DNA of 7,232 nt from DATDRM01 sp035291705 (GTDB lineage: Bacteria; Chloroflexota; Anaerolineae; Anaerolineales; UBA4823), in contig DATDRM010000323.1 of NCBI GenBank assembly GCA_035291705.1, positions 1 through 7,232 on the forward strand. The letters are read 5' to 3'. The notes under the pieces are model-generated. The model searched no databases. It had not been told where the DNA came from and worked only from the letters and a program-made list of their open reading frames with translations. A program made the translations under genes and the position numbers. This document shows positions 1 to 6,391 of this stretch, in pieces; positions within the stretch are counted from its first letter, which is position 1; each line of letters begins with the position of its first letter.

Positions 1-1477
1 TCTCGGGATTGAGGCGGTCGAAGGAGGTCAGGGTGGGCTGGCCCTGGCGAAGGCGGTAGACGATCTCAGCCAGGAGCTGCGCCCGCACCAGGTCCATGCC
101 TTCGATGGCCTGGATCAGGGCGTAAGCCACGTCGAAGCGCGTCGGGCGTAAGCCCCAGCCAGGATGAGCCAGGGAGGCCAGGGTCAACAGGCACTGCGCG
201 GCTGGTTCTTCGCGCAGGGAGCGCGAGGGGCGGTGCGAGCGGACCGGGATGCCGCGCTGCCCTAGCCGCTCCGCCAGCGAGAAGCGCAGGGCATCGCTCA
301 AGAAGGGGGCCAGGACGACGATCTCGCCGGGGGACACCCCTTCGTCGTCTACCAGGCAAGCGATCTGCGCCGCCACCCAATCCAGCATTTCGGGGTGGTA
401 GCGGTGGTAGGCGAATTCGAGAGCCTCACCCACCCTTTGGCCTCCTGCTTCTTCTGAAGCATTCGTTTCAGGAGAGGCAGGAGAAGCGGAGCTGGGGAGG
501 TCGAGGCCAGCCGAGCGGTTCAGCGCTTGGCCTAAATGGACAGCAAAGGTCTTGATCTCTGGCGAGGTGACGAAGGATGCGTCGAAGATGACCTGCTCCT
601 GGCACTGGTCCTGGAGGGCATAGGCGCTGTGCAGGTCGGCTCCCAGGAAGAGGCGGTAGCCGGCGTCCTGGTCGTAGATCAGCAGTGCCGAGTCGAATTT
701 GGACAGCCATTCTCGCAACAGGTCGTGGGTGATGGGGGTGTCCTCCTCCAGGTTGTCGACGATCAGGTGGCGATAAGTGGCCAGCAGGTAATCCCGGCAG
801 GCTGGCAGCGGCCATAGGTGTTGAACGAAGACTTCCACCTGCAGCGAGAAGTCGAGCAGGTTGTGGGCCAGGCAATATTCCCTGAAACGAATTGCAGCTT
901 CCTGAGCGTCGGCGTACACGCGCGCCTGGCTGGTCTCGCCGAGCCAGGCGCGTCCCAGACGCTCGCCAATCTCAATGTAGGGAAAGCCCACCACGGCGGC
1001 CTTGTTGAGGTTGTCCACCACCTGGCTGTACAAGCGGTTGGGGGCGATGGTGATCGCCTCGAAGAAACCCTGGTCTAGCATCGGCCGCACCTGACGAGCC
1101 ATATAGTACTGGGCGGTCTCCAGGGTCAGGAAGACGGGCGGGGCGTCGGGGTGGGCGAACCCGGCCGGCGCGGCGACCAGCGGCCAGAAGAGCTCCACCA
1201 TGCGCTGGGCCAGGCCGCCGATGGTCAGCAGGCTGACCTGCCCGCCGGCGACGACGCCCGGATGGCGCAGAGCGGCGTAATACGGCCGGCCGAGGGTACG
1301 CTGCGGCAGGAGCAAGAGGATCGAGTCGCCGCGCACGCCCTGGGCCATCAGGTGGAGCAGGCGCTCAACGCCGACGGTAGTCTTTCCGCAGCCGGCGGGG
1401 CCTTGGAGGAAGGTCTTGGCGTCGAGGGGTCGTTCGATCAGGGTGAGCTGATCAGGAGATAAAGAAATAGGGGACAT
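1..1477 (-). CDS. UvrD/RecB-like superfamily 1 helicase, N-terminal part (3' end outside window)
   Basis: Read from the minus strand, an open frame starts at ATG 1477-1475 (MSPISLSPDQLTLIERP) and stays open for 492 codons to the left edge, so the C-terminus is missing. A Q-motif-like SPDQ lies at residues 7-10 and a clear Walker A, GPAGCGKTT, at 26-34. A motif Ia-like strand ILLLLPQRT follows at 53-61. The Walker B position reads HLIVDNLEED (237-246), where UvrD enzymes have DExQD, so the usual catalytic Glu is Asn242. A Ser/Ala/Glu-rich linker lies near residues 347-366 and leads into the second RecA-like region (EIVVLAPF). The family unwinds DNA in repair or recombination, often with a C-terminal nuclease that cannot be seen here. 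No strong ribosome site precedes the ATG. An AddB-like protein with an inactive motor is an alternative. The helicase fold is fairly sure and the subfamily is not. Confidence 0.85.
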   Translation of the reverse strand, partial: MSPISLSPDQLTLIERPLDAKTFLQGPAGCGKTTVGVERLLHLMAQGVRGDSILLLLPQRTLGRPYYAALRHPGVVAGGQVSLLTIGGLAQRMVELFWPLVAAPAGFAHPDAPPVFLTLETAQYYMARQVRPMLDQGFFEAITIAPNRLYSQVVDNLNKAAVVGFPYIEIGERLGRAWLGETSQARVYADAQEAAIRFREYCLAHNLLDFSLQVEVFVQHLWPLPACRDYLLATYRHLIVDNLEEDTPITHDLLREWLSKFDSALLIYDQDAGYRLFLGADLHSAYALQDQCQEQVIFDASFVTSPEIKTFAVHLGQALNRSAGLDLPSSASPASPETNASEEAGGQRVGEALEFAYHRYHPEMLDWVAAQIACLVDDEGVSPGEIVVLAPFLSDALRFSLAERLGQRGIPVRSHRPSRSLREEPAAQCLLTLASLAHPGWGLRPTRFDVAYALIQAIEGMDLVRAQLLAEIVYRLRQGQPTLTSFDRLNPE

Positions 1478-1498
1478 GAAAACAGGGAAAACATTACA

Positions 1499-1534
1499 CG
1501 ATAGGTATCTGAAGCCGATTATAACCGATAGGTA
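1499..1534. repeat. Pair of 9-bp direct repeats CGATAGGTA
   Basis: CGATAGGTA occurs exactly at 1499-1507 and 1526-1534, 27 bp apart start to start. One copy covers the spacer of the minus-strand promoter and the other lies just past its expected start point. This is the placement expected for a repressor binding as a dimer or tetramer over the helicase promoter. The repeat is directly seen and the operator role is inference. Confidence 0.4.
1518..1523 (-). promoter_or_regulatory. Candidate -10 box of the helicase gene promoter
   Basis: The minus strand reads TATAAT exactly at 1523-1518, about 40 nt upstream of the helicase ATG at 1477, so transcription would begin near 1511 with a leader of about 34 nt. 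No good -35 hexamer is seen at 16-18 nt spacing, so this promoter may be weak or activator-dependent. The box lies between the two 9-bp repeats at 1499 and 1526. Confidence 0.45.
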
Positions 1535-1544
1535 ATATTTCCCA

Positions 1545-1573
1545 TTGGAAGACCCCGGAATCTGGAGTATAGT
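1545..1573 (+). promoter_or_regulatory. Sigma-70-type promoter of the ytxH-like gene
   Basis: TTGGAA (1545-1550) and TATAGT (1568-1573) are separated by exactly 17 nt, each close to the sigma-70 consensus. Transcription would start near 1580, about 30 nt before the ATG at 1612. It is the best-formed promoter in the window and points away from the helicase gene. Confidence 0.65.
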
Positions 1574-1611
1574 GGTGGTATTAGATCCACTTTAAAGGAA
1601 GGAGCAGTGTT

Positions 1612-1989
1612 ATGGACAAACAATCAAGCCATCCCGCAGCCTGGTTCGCAGGCATGATGATTGGAGGATTGGTCGGTGCAGGCGTAGCCTTGCTGACCGC
1701 ACCCCGCAGCGGTGAGGAAACCCGCACCATGATCCGGCAGAAAAGCGTTGAGTTGAAGGATCGAGCGGCCGAGACGATCGAGGAAACCCGGTCCCGGGCT
1801 GGAGAACTGGCGCAAACGGGCAAAGAGCGCGTCGCAGAGATGACGAAACGCGGCCAGGAAGCAATCGCCGAGAAGAGTAATGGCGTAAAGAAAGCCTTCT
1901 CGGGATTGAAGGAGGGGATTGGTGCGTATACCAAACAGGCTGAGGCGGATGCCCCGGCTGGATTGCCAAAGGCTGAAATCTCACACTAG
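1612..1989 (+). CDS. YtxH domain-containing small membrane protein
   Basis: The gene encodes 125 residues. The start is fixed by a strong ribosome site, AGGAAGGAG at 1596-1604, 7 nt before ATG. One hydrophobic segment lies near residues 11-30 (WFAGMMIGGLVGAGVALLTA), rich in Gly and ending in TAPRSGEETR. This is the typical YtxH signature of a Gly-rich helix followed by AP-x-SG-x-E-TR. The rest, to about residue 108, is charged and helical with Glu, Lys, Arg and Ala, probably an amphipathic or coiled-coil tail. An EETR motif occurs twice (residues 35-38 and 57-60), encoded by an identical 11-bp sequence. YtxH proteins are often linked to general stress in Firmicutes, but their biochemical role is unknown. 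It has its own promoter and appears monocistronic. Confidence 0.85.
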   Translation: MDKQSSHPAAWFAGMMIGGLVGAGVALLTAPRSGEETRTMIRQKSVELKDRAAETIEETRSRAGELAQTGKERVAEMTKRGQEAIAEKSNGVKKAFSGLKEGIGAYTKQAEADAPAGLPKAEISH

Positions 1990-2004
1990 TGCGGCATAAA
2001 GATA

Positions 2005-2076
2005 TTGGACACGGATAAACGCGGGTGAAGATAACGATTTAGAATAATCCGTTTAGATTCGCGCAAATCCGTATCC
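2005..2076. repeat. Imperfect inverted repeat built on ACACGGAT
   Basis: The left arm GGACACGGAT (2007-2016) matches the complement of ATCCGTATCC (2067-2076) at 9 of 10 positions. Both arms continue inward, after a 3-nt mismatch, with CGCG. A further ATCCGTTTAGATTCGCG lies inside the right half, so the element looks like degraded head-to-head copies of one short unit. It sits between the ytxH-like gene and the four-gene cluster. A related unit is found at 6392-6403. It may be a dispersed intergenic repeat or a short non-autonomous element. Confidence 0.45.
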
Positions 2077-2091
2077 TGAAAACAACCGATC

Positions 2092-2133
2092 CAGACCTCG
2101 GAGGTTTGCAAGCAACGAAACCTCCGAGGTCTG
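2092..2133. repeat. Perfect 16-bp inverted repeat with 10-nt loop (REP-like palindrome)
   Basis: CAGACCTCGGAGGTTT (2092-2107) is exactly complementary to AAACCTCCGAGGTCTG (2118-2133) across a 10-nt loop. Each arm is itself nearly palindromic (ACCTC-G-GAGGT), so either arm could fold alone as a small hairpin, and the two together form a long hairpin or cruciform. No T-run follows on either strand, which argues against an intrinsic terminator. The right arm ends 9 nt before a TATAAT box and covers where its -35 would be. It could be a dispersed REP-type element, a protein-binding site, or a transcript-end stabiliser. Confidence 0.8.
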
Positions 2134-2142
2134 TAATTGAGA

Positions 2143-2148
2143 TATAAT
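2143..2148 (+). promoter_or_regulatory. Candidate -10 box for the four-gene cluster
   Basis: TATAAT matches the consensus exactly and would start transcription near 2155, about 50 nt before the first gene of the cluster at 2205. The sequence at -35 spacing (about 2120-2125) is the palindrome arm and does not resemble TTGACA, so expression may depend on a factor bound to the palindrome. Confidence 0.45.
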
Positions 2149-2204
2149 TGGGCGTACCCGCTGACCAAGGGGTAAAATCCAAGTTTTTTATCGCGGAAAA
2201 GGTT

Positions 2205-2375
2205 ATGTATATCGATCCAAATTCTGGGGGCTTATTGTTCCAGGTGTTGCTCGTCATTTTTGGCGTATTCTCCGGGGTGGTGCTGCTATTCTCCAGCAGG
2301 ATTAAGATGGGCATCGCCAGGCTGCGGCGGGCCTTCCGGCAAAAATTTGGGGAGGATAAAACCCCGGATTCCTAG
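2205..2375 (+). CDS. Membrane microprotein of the MYIDPNSGG type
   Basis: A 56-residue protein, MYIDPNSGG..., with one hydrophobic helix (about residues 9-29, LLFQVLLVIFGVFSGVVLLFS). A strongly basic tail follows (RIKMGIARLRRAFRQKFGED), which should stay on the cytoplasmic side. The frame opens upstream at a TTG (2148), but that TTG overlaps the proposed -10 box. The ATG at 2205 also gives the conserved-looking N-terminus, with GGA at 2195-2197 as a weak ribosome site. I recall small proteins beginning YIDPGSGS or YIDPNTGG next to AlkP-superfamily genes in many bacteria. That link is from memory. The function is unknown; a membrane anchor or partner for the neighbouring hydrolase is possible. 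It ends 15 nt before the next gene, so it is probably co-transcribed. Confidence 0.8.
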   Translation: MYIDPNSGGLLFQVLLVIFGVFSGVVLLFSSRIKMGIARLRRAFRQKFGEDKTPDS

Positions 2376-2390
2376 TACGCCCATCTCATA

Positions 2391-4241
2391 ATGCGAACCA
2401 TCCTGATCGGCTTAGACGCGTTCGACCCGGCGTTTTTTGAGCAGCTGCATTCCAAAGGCAAAACCCCCAACCTGAGCAAATTTGTAGACGCTGGTGGGTA
2501 TGCCCGCCTGCGGGTGGCTGACCCGCCGCAGAGCGAAGTGTCCTGGACGAGCATCGCCACCGGCCTGAACCCCGGCGGTCACGGGCTGTTCGATTTCGTC
2601 CACCGCAACCCGGCCTCGTACGGGCTGCAGGTTTCCCTTTTGCCCACCCAAAGAAACTTGCTGGGGCTGCAGTTCATCCCGCCACATGACGCCCGCACGA
2701 TTTTCGACGAAGCAGTGAGTGATGGGTATCCGGCGACTTCCTTGTGGTGGCCAGCCTCGTTTCCCGCCCGGCTGGCATCGCCGGTGCGCACGATCCCAGG
2801 CCTGGGCGCGCCGGACATTCTGGGCCGGCTGGGGGTGGGCGTTTACTTTTCCGTCGAGCTGCCTGGGGAAGACAGTGAAAGAAAGACGCCAACCAGACCA
2901 TTAGCTCAAAAAGGCCGCCATCGCTACGCCGGTACATTCGAAGGCCCAGCCCAAAAGACGATCTCTGGCACAAAGACCTCCACCGTCGAATTCGAGCTAC
3001 AGCTGGATGGAGTGCAATCTGGGGCGGGATCAGCCCGCTTGTTCATTGGCCAACAGGCGATCGATCTGGAAATGGGGAGCTGGAGCCCGATCTTCGAACT
3101 GACTTTCAAGGTTGGGTTTGGCCTATCGATCAAAGCCATCACCCGGGCTATGTTGACCGGGGCGATGCCTGCACCAGGGGTGTATTTTTTACCCCTGCAG
3201 CTTCACCCGCTGTCTGCTCCCTGGCCTTATGCCGCACCCAAAGGATTCGTAAAAGGGATCTGGAATGCATGCGGACCCTTCCTCACGCTGGGTTGGCCGC
3301 AAGACACGACCGCCCTGGAAGAAGGGTTCATCAACGATGCACAGTTCCTCGACCTGTGCGATCGGATCGATGAAGAACGGGAGCAGGTCTTGATGCACCT
3401 GTTGGGCTCGTTCGATGAAGGCGTAATGGCTTGCGTATTCGACAGCCTCGACCGGATTCAGCACATGTTCTGGAAAGACGGGCAGGATGTGCTGGAAGCC
3501 CGCTACACAAAGCTAGATGCGCTGGTTGGACGGGTGCAGGAGAAGCTGGCCTCGAAATTTGGCCAAGAAAACGCCCGCTTGCTGGTCGTCTCCGATCACG
3601 GCTTCGGTGTATTTAACTACAAAGTCCACCTCAACCGCTGGTTGGCCAATCGTGGTTATCTCACGCCACAGCAGCCGGGTGAAACAGGCGATCTTAAAGG
3701 GGTGGATTGGGCAAAAAGCCAGGCGTACGCCCTTGGGCTGAACAGTCTCTACCTGAACCTGGAGGGCCGAGAAGGCCAGGGGATCGTCCCAGCCAGCAGG
3801 AAATCCGAGCTGCTCCAATCCTTGCGAGAGGAATTGCTCCAATGGCGGGGGCCGGATGGTGGGCAGGTGGTGCAAAACGTGCTCTCCCAGGTGGAAGCTT
3901 TCCAGGGGCCGCTGGCAGAATATGGGCCGGACCTGCTGGTAGGTTATCGCCCGCCGTATCGGGCCTCAGCCGAGACGGGATTGGGTGGGTGGAAGGCAGA
4001 AGAAATCCAAACCAACCGCGATCACTGGGGGGCCGATCACTGCTTCGCGGCCAGTATGGTGCCGGGTGTATTGTTCTCCAACCGGAGCCTGGTCGACTTG
4101 CCAACCCCCTCTTATGCTGACCTGCCGACCCTGGCGATCGGCAAAGCGCTCCGTACGAGCGATTCCGCTCCCCCCCCGACCTTCAGCGATGAAGACCAGG
4201 AGACGATCGAGAAAAGGTTGAAAGATCTTGGCTATCTCTAA
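2391..4241 (+). CDS. AlkP-superfamily phosphohydrolase/phosphomutase (COG3379-like)
   Basis: A full-length 616-residue protein without a signal peptide, so probably cytoplasmic. The N-terminus MRTILIGLDAFDP supplies the first metal-ligand Asp (D9). The stretch PPQSEVSWTSIATGLNPGGH (45-64) aligns with the nucleophile loop of nucleotide pyrophosphatase/phosphodiesterases and puts Ser48 at the nucleophile. Further metal-site motifs are FDSLDRIQHMFW (350-361; D351, D354, H358), SDHGF (401-405; D402, H403) and GADH (547-550; H550). The region at about 150-300 is the beta-rich insert seen in this family. The C-terminus EKRLKDLGYL is also typical. The substrate is unknown; phosphoesters or sugar phosphates are likely. 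The start has no clear ribosome site and lies 15 nt after the microprotein stop, suggesting translational coupling. A run of eight C (4170-4177) near the 3' end could be a slippage site. Confidence 0.88.
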   Translation: MRTILIGLDAFDPAFFEQLHSKGKTPNLSKFVDAGGYARLRVADPPQSEVSWTSIATGLNPGGHGLFDFVHRNPASYGLQVSLLPTQRNLLGLQFIPPHDARTIFDEAVSDGYPATSLWWPASFPARLASPVRTIPGLGAPDILGRLGVGVYFSVELPGEDSERKTPTRPLAQKGRHRYAGTFEGPAQKTISGTKTSTVEFELQLDGVQSGAGSARLFIGQQAIDLEMGSWSPIFELTFKVGFGLSIKAITRAMLTGAMPAPGVYFLPLQLHPLSAPWPYAAPKGFVKGIWNACGPFLTLGWPQDTTALEEGFINDAQFLDLCDRIDEEREQVLMHLLGSFDEGVMACVFDSLDRIQHMFWKDGQDVLEARYTKLDALVGRVQEKLASKFGQENARLLVVSDHGFGVFNYKVHLNRWLANRGYLTPQQPGETGDLKGVDWAKSQAYALGLNSLYLNLEGREGQGIVPASRKSELLQSLREELLQWRGPDGGQVVQNVLSQVEAFQGPLAEYGPDLLVGYRPPYRASAETGLGGWKAEEIQTNRDHWGADHCFAASMVPGVLFSNRSLVDLPTPSYADLPTLAIGKALRTSDSAPPPTFSDEDQETIEKRLKDLGYL

Positions 4242-4806
4242 TACAAAACGTTATTCCAGGCAAGGGCTGTGGTCGCTGTTTTTAATGTGCGCCTTCCCGC
4301 TGCACGTCTGGACGATCATCCTGGCGTTAAGGGATTTCTCCTGGGTGACTGAGCGCACGAATGCATGGGATGCCATCGGGGTGATTTCTTACGGGATGGT
4401 TTTTGCCCTGATCGAAAGCCTGGTGGTTTTCCTGGCAGCTGTCCTGCTTGGATTCCTGGTCTCCAGGCAGTGGGATGAAGGTCGGCGCATTGCCTTGCTG
4501 AGCGTTCTGGTGCTGATCACCGCTTTATGGGCCATGACGAGCCAGCTTTATTTTCTTTGGGGAGTTTCTCTTCCCGAGCAAATGATGCGCTTCCTGGCCC
4601 AATCGGAGCACCCGGTGAGAGTCCTTTACGCGACCGGCCTGGCTTTGGTTCTGCCCACAGTTCTGATCCCTGCCTTTCTGGTGCTGAAATCGAACAAGGT
4701 GTTCCACTTTGTCCGGGAACTCACGGAACGGCTTTCCTTGCTGACTATGTTTTATCTGGTTCTTGACGCAGGTGGGCTGGTCATCGTAGTGGTCCGAAAC
4801 TTATGA
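4228..4806 (+). CDS. Five-helix membrane protein of unknown function
   Basis: The start is TTG at 4228. An in-frame TGA at 4219-4221 lies just upstream and the next ATG (4285) would cut into the first membrane helix, so TTG is the only sensible start. It overlaps the end of the previous gene by 14 bp, and AAAAGG at 4212-4217 can serve as ribosome site. The 192-residue product has about five hydrophobic segments: 13-34, 50-78, 88-111, 132-153 and 169-189. A basic N-terminus (KRYSRQ) suggests it begins in the cytoplasm. Charged residues inside helices are few; Glu63 in helix 2 and Asp180 in helix 5 stand out. I do not recognise the family. Overlap with the upstream hydrolase and direct abutment to the downstream exported enzyme frame suggest that the three act together. 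Confidence 0.85.
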   Translation: MAISNTKRYSRQGLWSLFLMCAFPLHVWTIILALRDFSWVTERTNAWDAIGVISYGMVFALIESLVVFLAAVLLGFLVSRQWDEGRRIALLSVLVLITALWAMTSQLYFLWGVSLPEQMMRFLAQSEHPVRVLYATGLALVLPTVLIPAFLVLKSNKVFHFVRELTERLSLLTMFYLVLDAGGLVIVVVRNL

Positions 4807-4833
4807 TTGGATAAATCTTCCGGGAAGTTGGTA

Positions 4834-6369
4834 ATGGAGAAAATGAATCGTCCCCTCGATCGACGTGAATTCCTCAAATTAGCTGGGTTGTTGTCCTTGA
4901 GTTACGCCATCCCCCAGTTCGGGGTGGCACCCGGCGCATCGCAGCCGACTCCCGGAGGCCAGAACGTGCTGCTGGTCGTTTTCGACGCGCTCTCGGCCTA
5001 CCATACTTCGCTTTATGGATATCACCGCCAGACGATGCCGAACCTGGATCAGCTGGCCGAACGGGCGATCGTGTATCATAACCATTTCGCCGGGGGCAAC
5101 TTCACCACGCCTGGGACAGCCTCCCTCCTGACGGGCACGCTCCCCTGGACGCACCGGGCAATCAACCACAATGGGACGGTGGACGGATCCTTTGTGAAGA
5201 AAAATATCTTTTATGCCTTCCGGAATCATTACCGCATCGCCTACTCCCACAACCCGCTGGTGAACACCCTCTTGTTCCAATTCACACAGGACCTGGATGA
5301 GTTCATCCCCCGGGAAAGGTTATTCCTGGCGAGAGATGGCTTTATCCAGACGCTGTTCAAGACTGATGAGGATATTGCCACGGTAAGTTGGGCGCGTACT
5401 ATAAAAAGAAGAGAGGAGGGGTACGCATATTCGTTATTCTTAGCCCACCTCTACGAGCAATACCGGGAAGGCAAGGTCGCCAATTTCAAGCCATTCTTCC
5501 CGCGCGGACTCCCGAATACCGGCGGCGACAACTATTTCCTGCTTGAGCAGGCAATTGATCAGCTAGGGGGCCAGCTTGGCGCCTTCCCGCAACCCTTTTT
5601 TGGCTATTTCCACTTTCTGCCGCCGCATTACCCCTACAAAACCCACCGGGACTTTTATGGCAAGTTCGAAAGGGATGGCTGGATGCCGGTTGAGAAGCCA
5701 GCCGATCTATTCTCGCAAGAGAAATCAACGAAAACCTTGTTGAAATGGCGGATATGGTATGACGAGTATTTGCTTTATGTCGACCGGGAGTTCCGCAGAC
5801 TCTTCGATTACCTGGAGGCGTCCGGACTGCTGGAGAATACCTGGGTGATATTTACCTCCGATCATGGCGAGATGTTTGAGCGCGGCATCAGCGGTCATAT
5901 CACACCCGTCCTTCACCAGCCGGTGATCCGTGTCCCGTTATTGATTTTTAAACCCGGACGAGAGACGAGAGAGGACGTGTATACGCCGACCAGCGCCATC
6001 GATATGTTGCCCACCCTGCTGCAGGTGACCGGGCAGGAAATCCCAGATTGGGCGGAGGGGGTCGTGCTGCCGCCCTTTGCACCAACAAGTCCAGATCCCG
6101 AGCGCAGCCTGTACACGGTGCAAGCCAAGCATAACGAAAAATATGCCCCGCTGACTCGAGCTACCACTACAATCGTGAAAGGCCGACACAAACTTCTCTA
6201 TTTCTTCGGTTATGATGATCTGGTGGGACGCGAACGAATAGAGCTCTACGATCTTGAAGAGGATCCCCAGGAACTCAATGACCTATATCTAGCGCGGAAA
6301 GAGGTTGGTGCAGAGCTGCTCGACGAATTAAGGGCAAAACTGGCAGATGTAAATAAGCCGTACCTTTAA
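4834..6369 (+). CDS. Tat-exported sulfatase-fold hydrolase/transferase with Thr nucleophile
   Basis: The frame runs from TTG 4807, directly after the previous stop. ATG 4834 is preferred because GGAAG (4823-4827) sits 6 nt before it; this gives 511 residues. The N-terminus carries a twin-arginine signal, DRREFLK (residues 9-15), followed by a hydrophobic stretch to about 32, so the folded enzyme is exported by Tat. NVLLVVFDALSAYHTSLYGY supplies the first metal Asp (D51). The nucleophile loop reads FTTPGTASLLTG: where sulfatases have Cys/Ser-x-Pro-Ser-Arg, this has Thr91-Thr-Pro-Gly-Thr. A formylglycine sulfatase is therefore unlikely, and a phosphoester hydrolase or phosphotransferase is more likely. 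SDHGE (D343, H344), DMLPTLL (390-396) and LYDLEEDPQELNDLY complete the family pattern. The substrate is unknown; envelope glycans or lipids are plausible. Confidence 0.88.
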   Translation: MEKMNRPLDRREFLKLAGLLSLSYAIPQFGVAPGASQPTPGGQNVLLVVFDALSAYHTSLYGYHRQTMPNLDQLAERAIVYHNHFAGGNFTTPGTASLLTGTLPWTHRAINHNGTVDGSFVKKNIFYAFRNHYRIAYSHNPLVNTLLFQFTQDLDEFIPRERLFLARDGFIQTLFKTDEDIATVSWARTIKRREEGYAYSLFLAHLYEQYREGKVANFKPFFPRGLPNTGGDNYFLLEQAIDQLGGQLGAFPQPFFGYFHFLPPHYPYKTHRDFYGKFERDGWMPVEKPADLFSQEKSTKTLLKWRIWYDEYLLYVDREFRRLFDYLEASGLLENTWVIFTSDHGEMFERGISGHITPVLHQPVIRVPLLIFKPGRETREDVYTPTSAIDMLPTLLQVTGQEIPDWAEGVVLPPFAPTSPDPERSLYTVQAKHNEKYAPLTRATTTIVKGRHKLLYFFGYDDLVGRERIELYDLEEDPQELNDLYLARKEVGAELLDELRAKLADVNKPYL

Positions 6370-6391
6370 GTCGTTAAGCAGGGGGAGAAAA

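Noticed and set aside
66..1462. Several open frames on both strands (66-380, 468-875 and 763-975 minus; 536-817, 818-1078 and 1151-1462 plus)
   Set aside because: All lie within the continuous helicase frame on the minus strand and give Pro/Arg/Gly-rich or featureless products typical of GC-rich shadow frames.
1571..1591. Small hairpin AGTGG/CCACT in the leader of the ytxH-like gene
   Set aside because: Only five pairs with an 11-nt loop; expected by chance and not conserved as far as can be judged.
1581..1984. Minus-strand frames of 117 and 124 residues opposite the ytxH-like gene
   Set aside because: The plus frame has a promoter, a strong ribosome site and a recognisable domain; the antisense frames have none of these.
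2092..2140. Palindrome as an intrinsic terminator of the ytxH-like gene
   Set aside because: The stem is strong but no T-run follows on the plus strand, nor close after it on the minus strand.
2173..2178. TAAAAT as a second -10 box before the microprotein gene
   Set aside because: The nearest -35-like sequence, TTGGGC, is at 19 nt spacing and weak; TATAAT at 2143 fits better.
3694..4120. Overlapping frames of about 136 residues on both strands inside the AlkP hydrolase gene
   Set aside because: Their products are low-complexity Pro/Gly/Arg-rich, while the main frame carries SDHGF, GADH and the family C-terminus.
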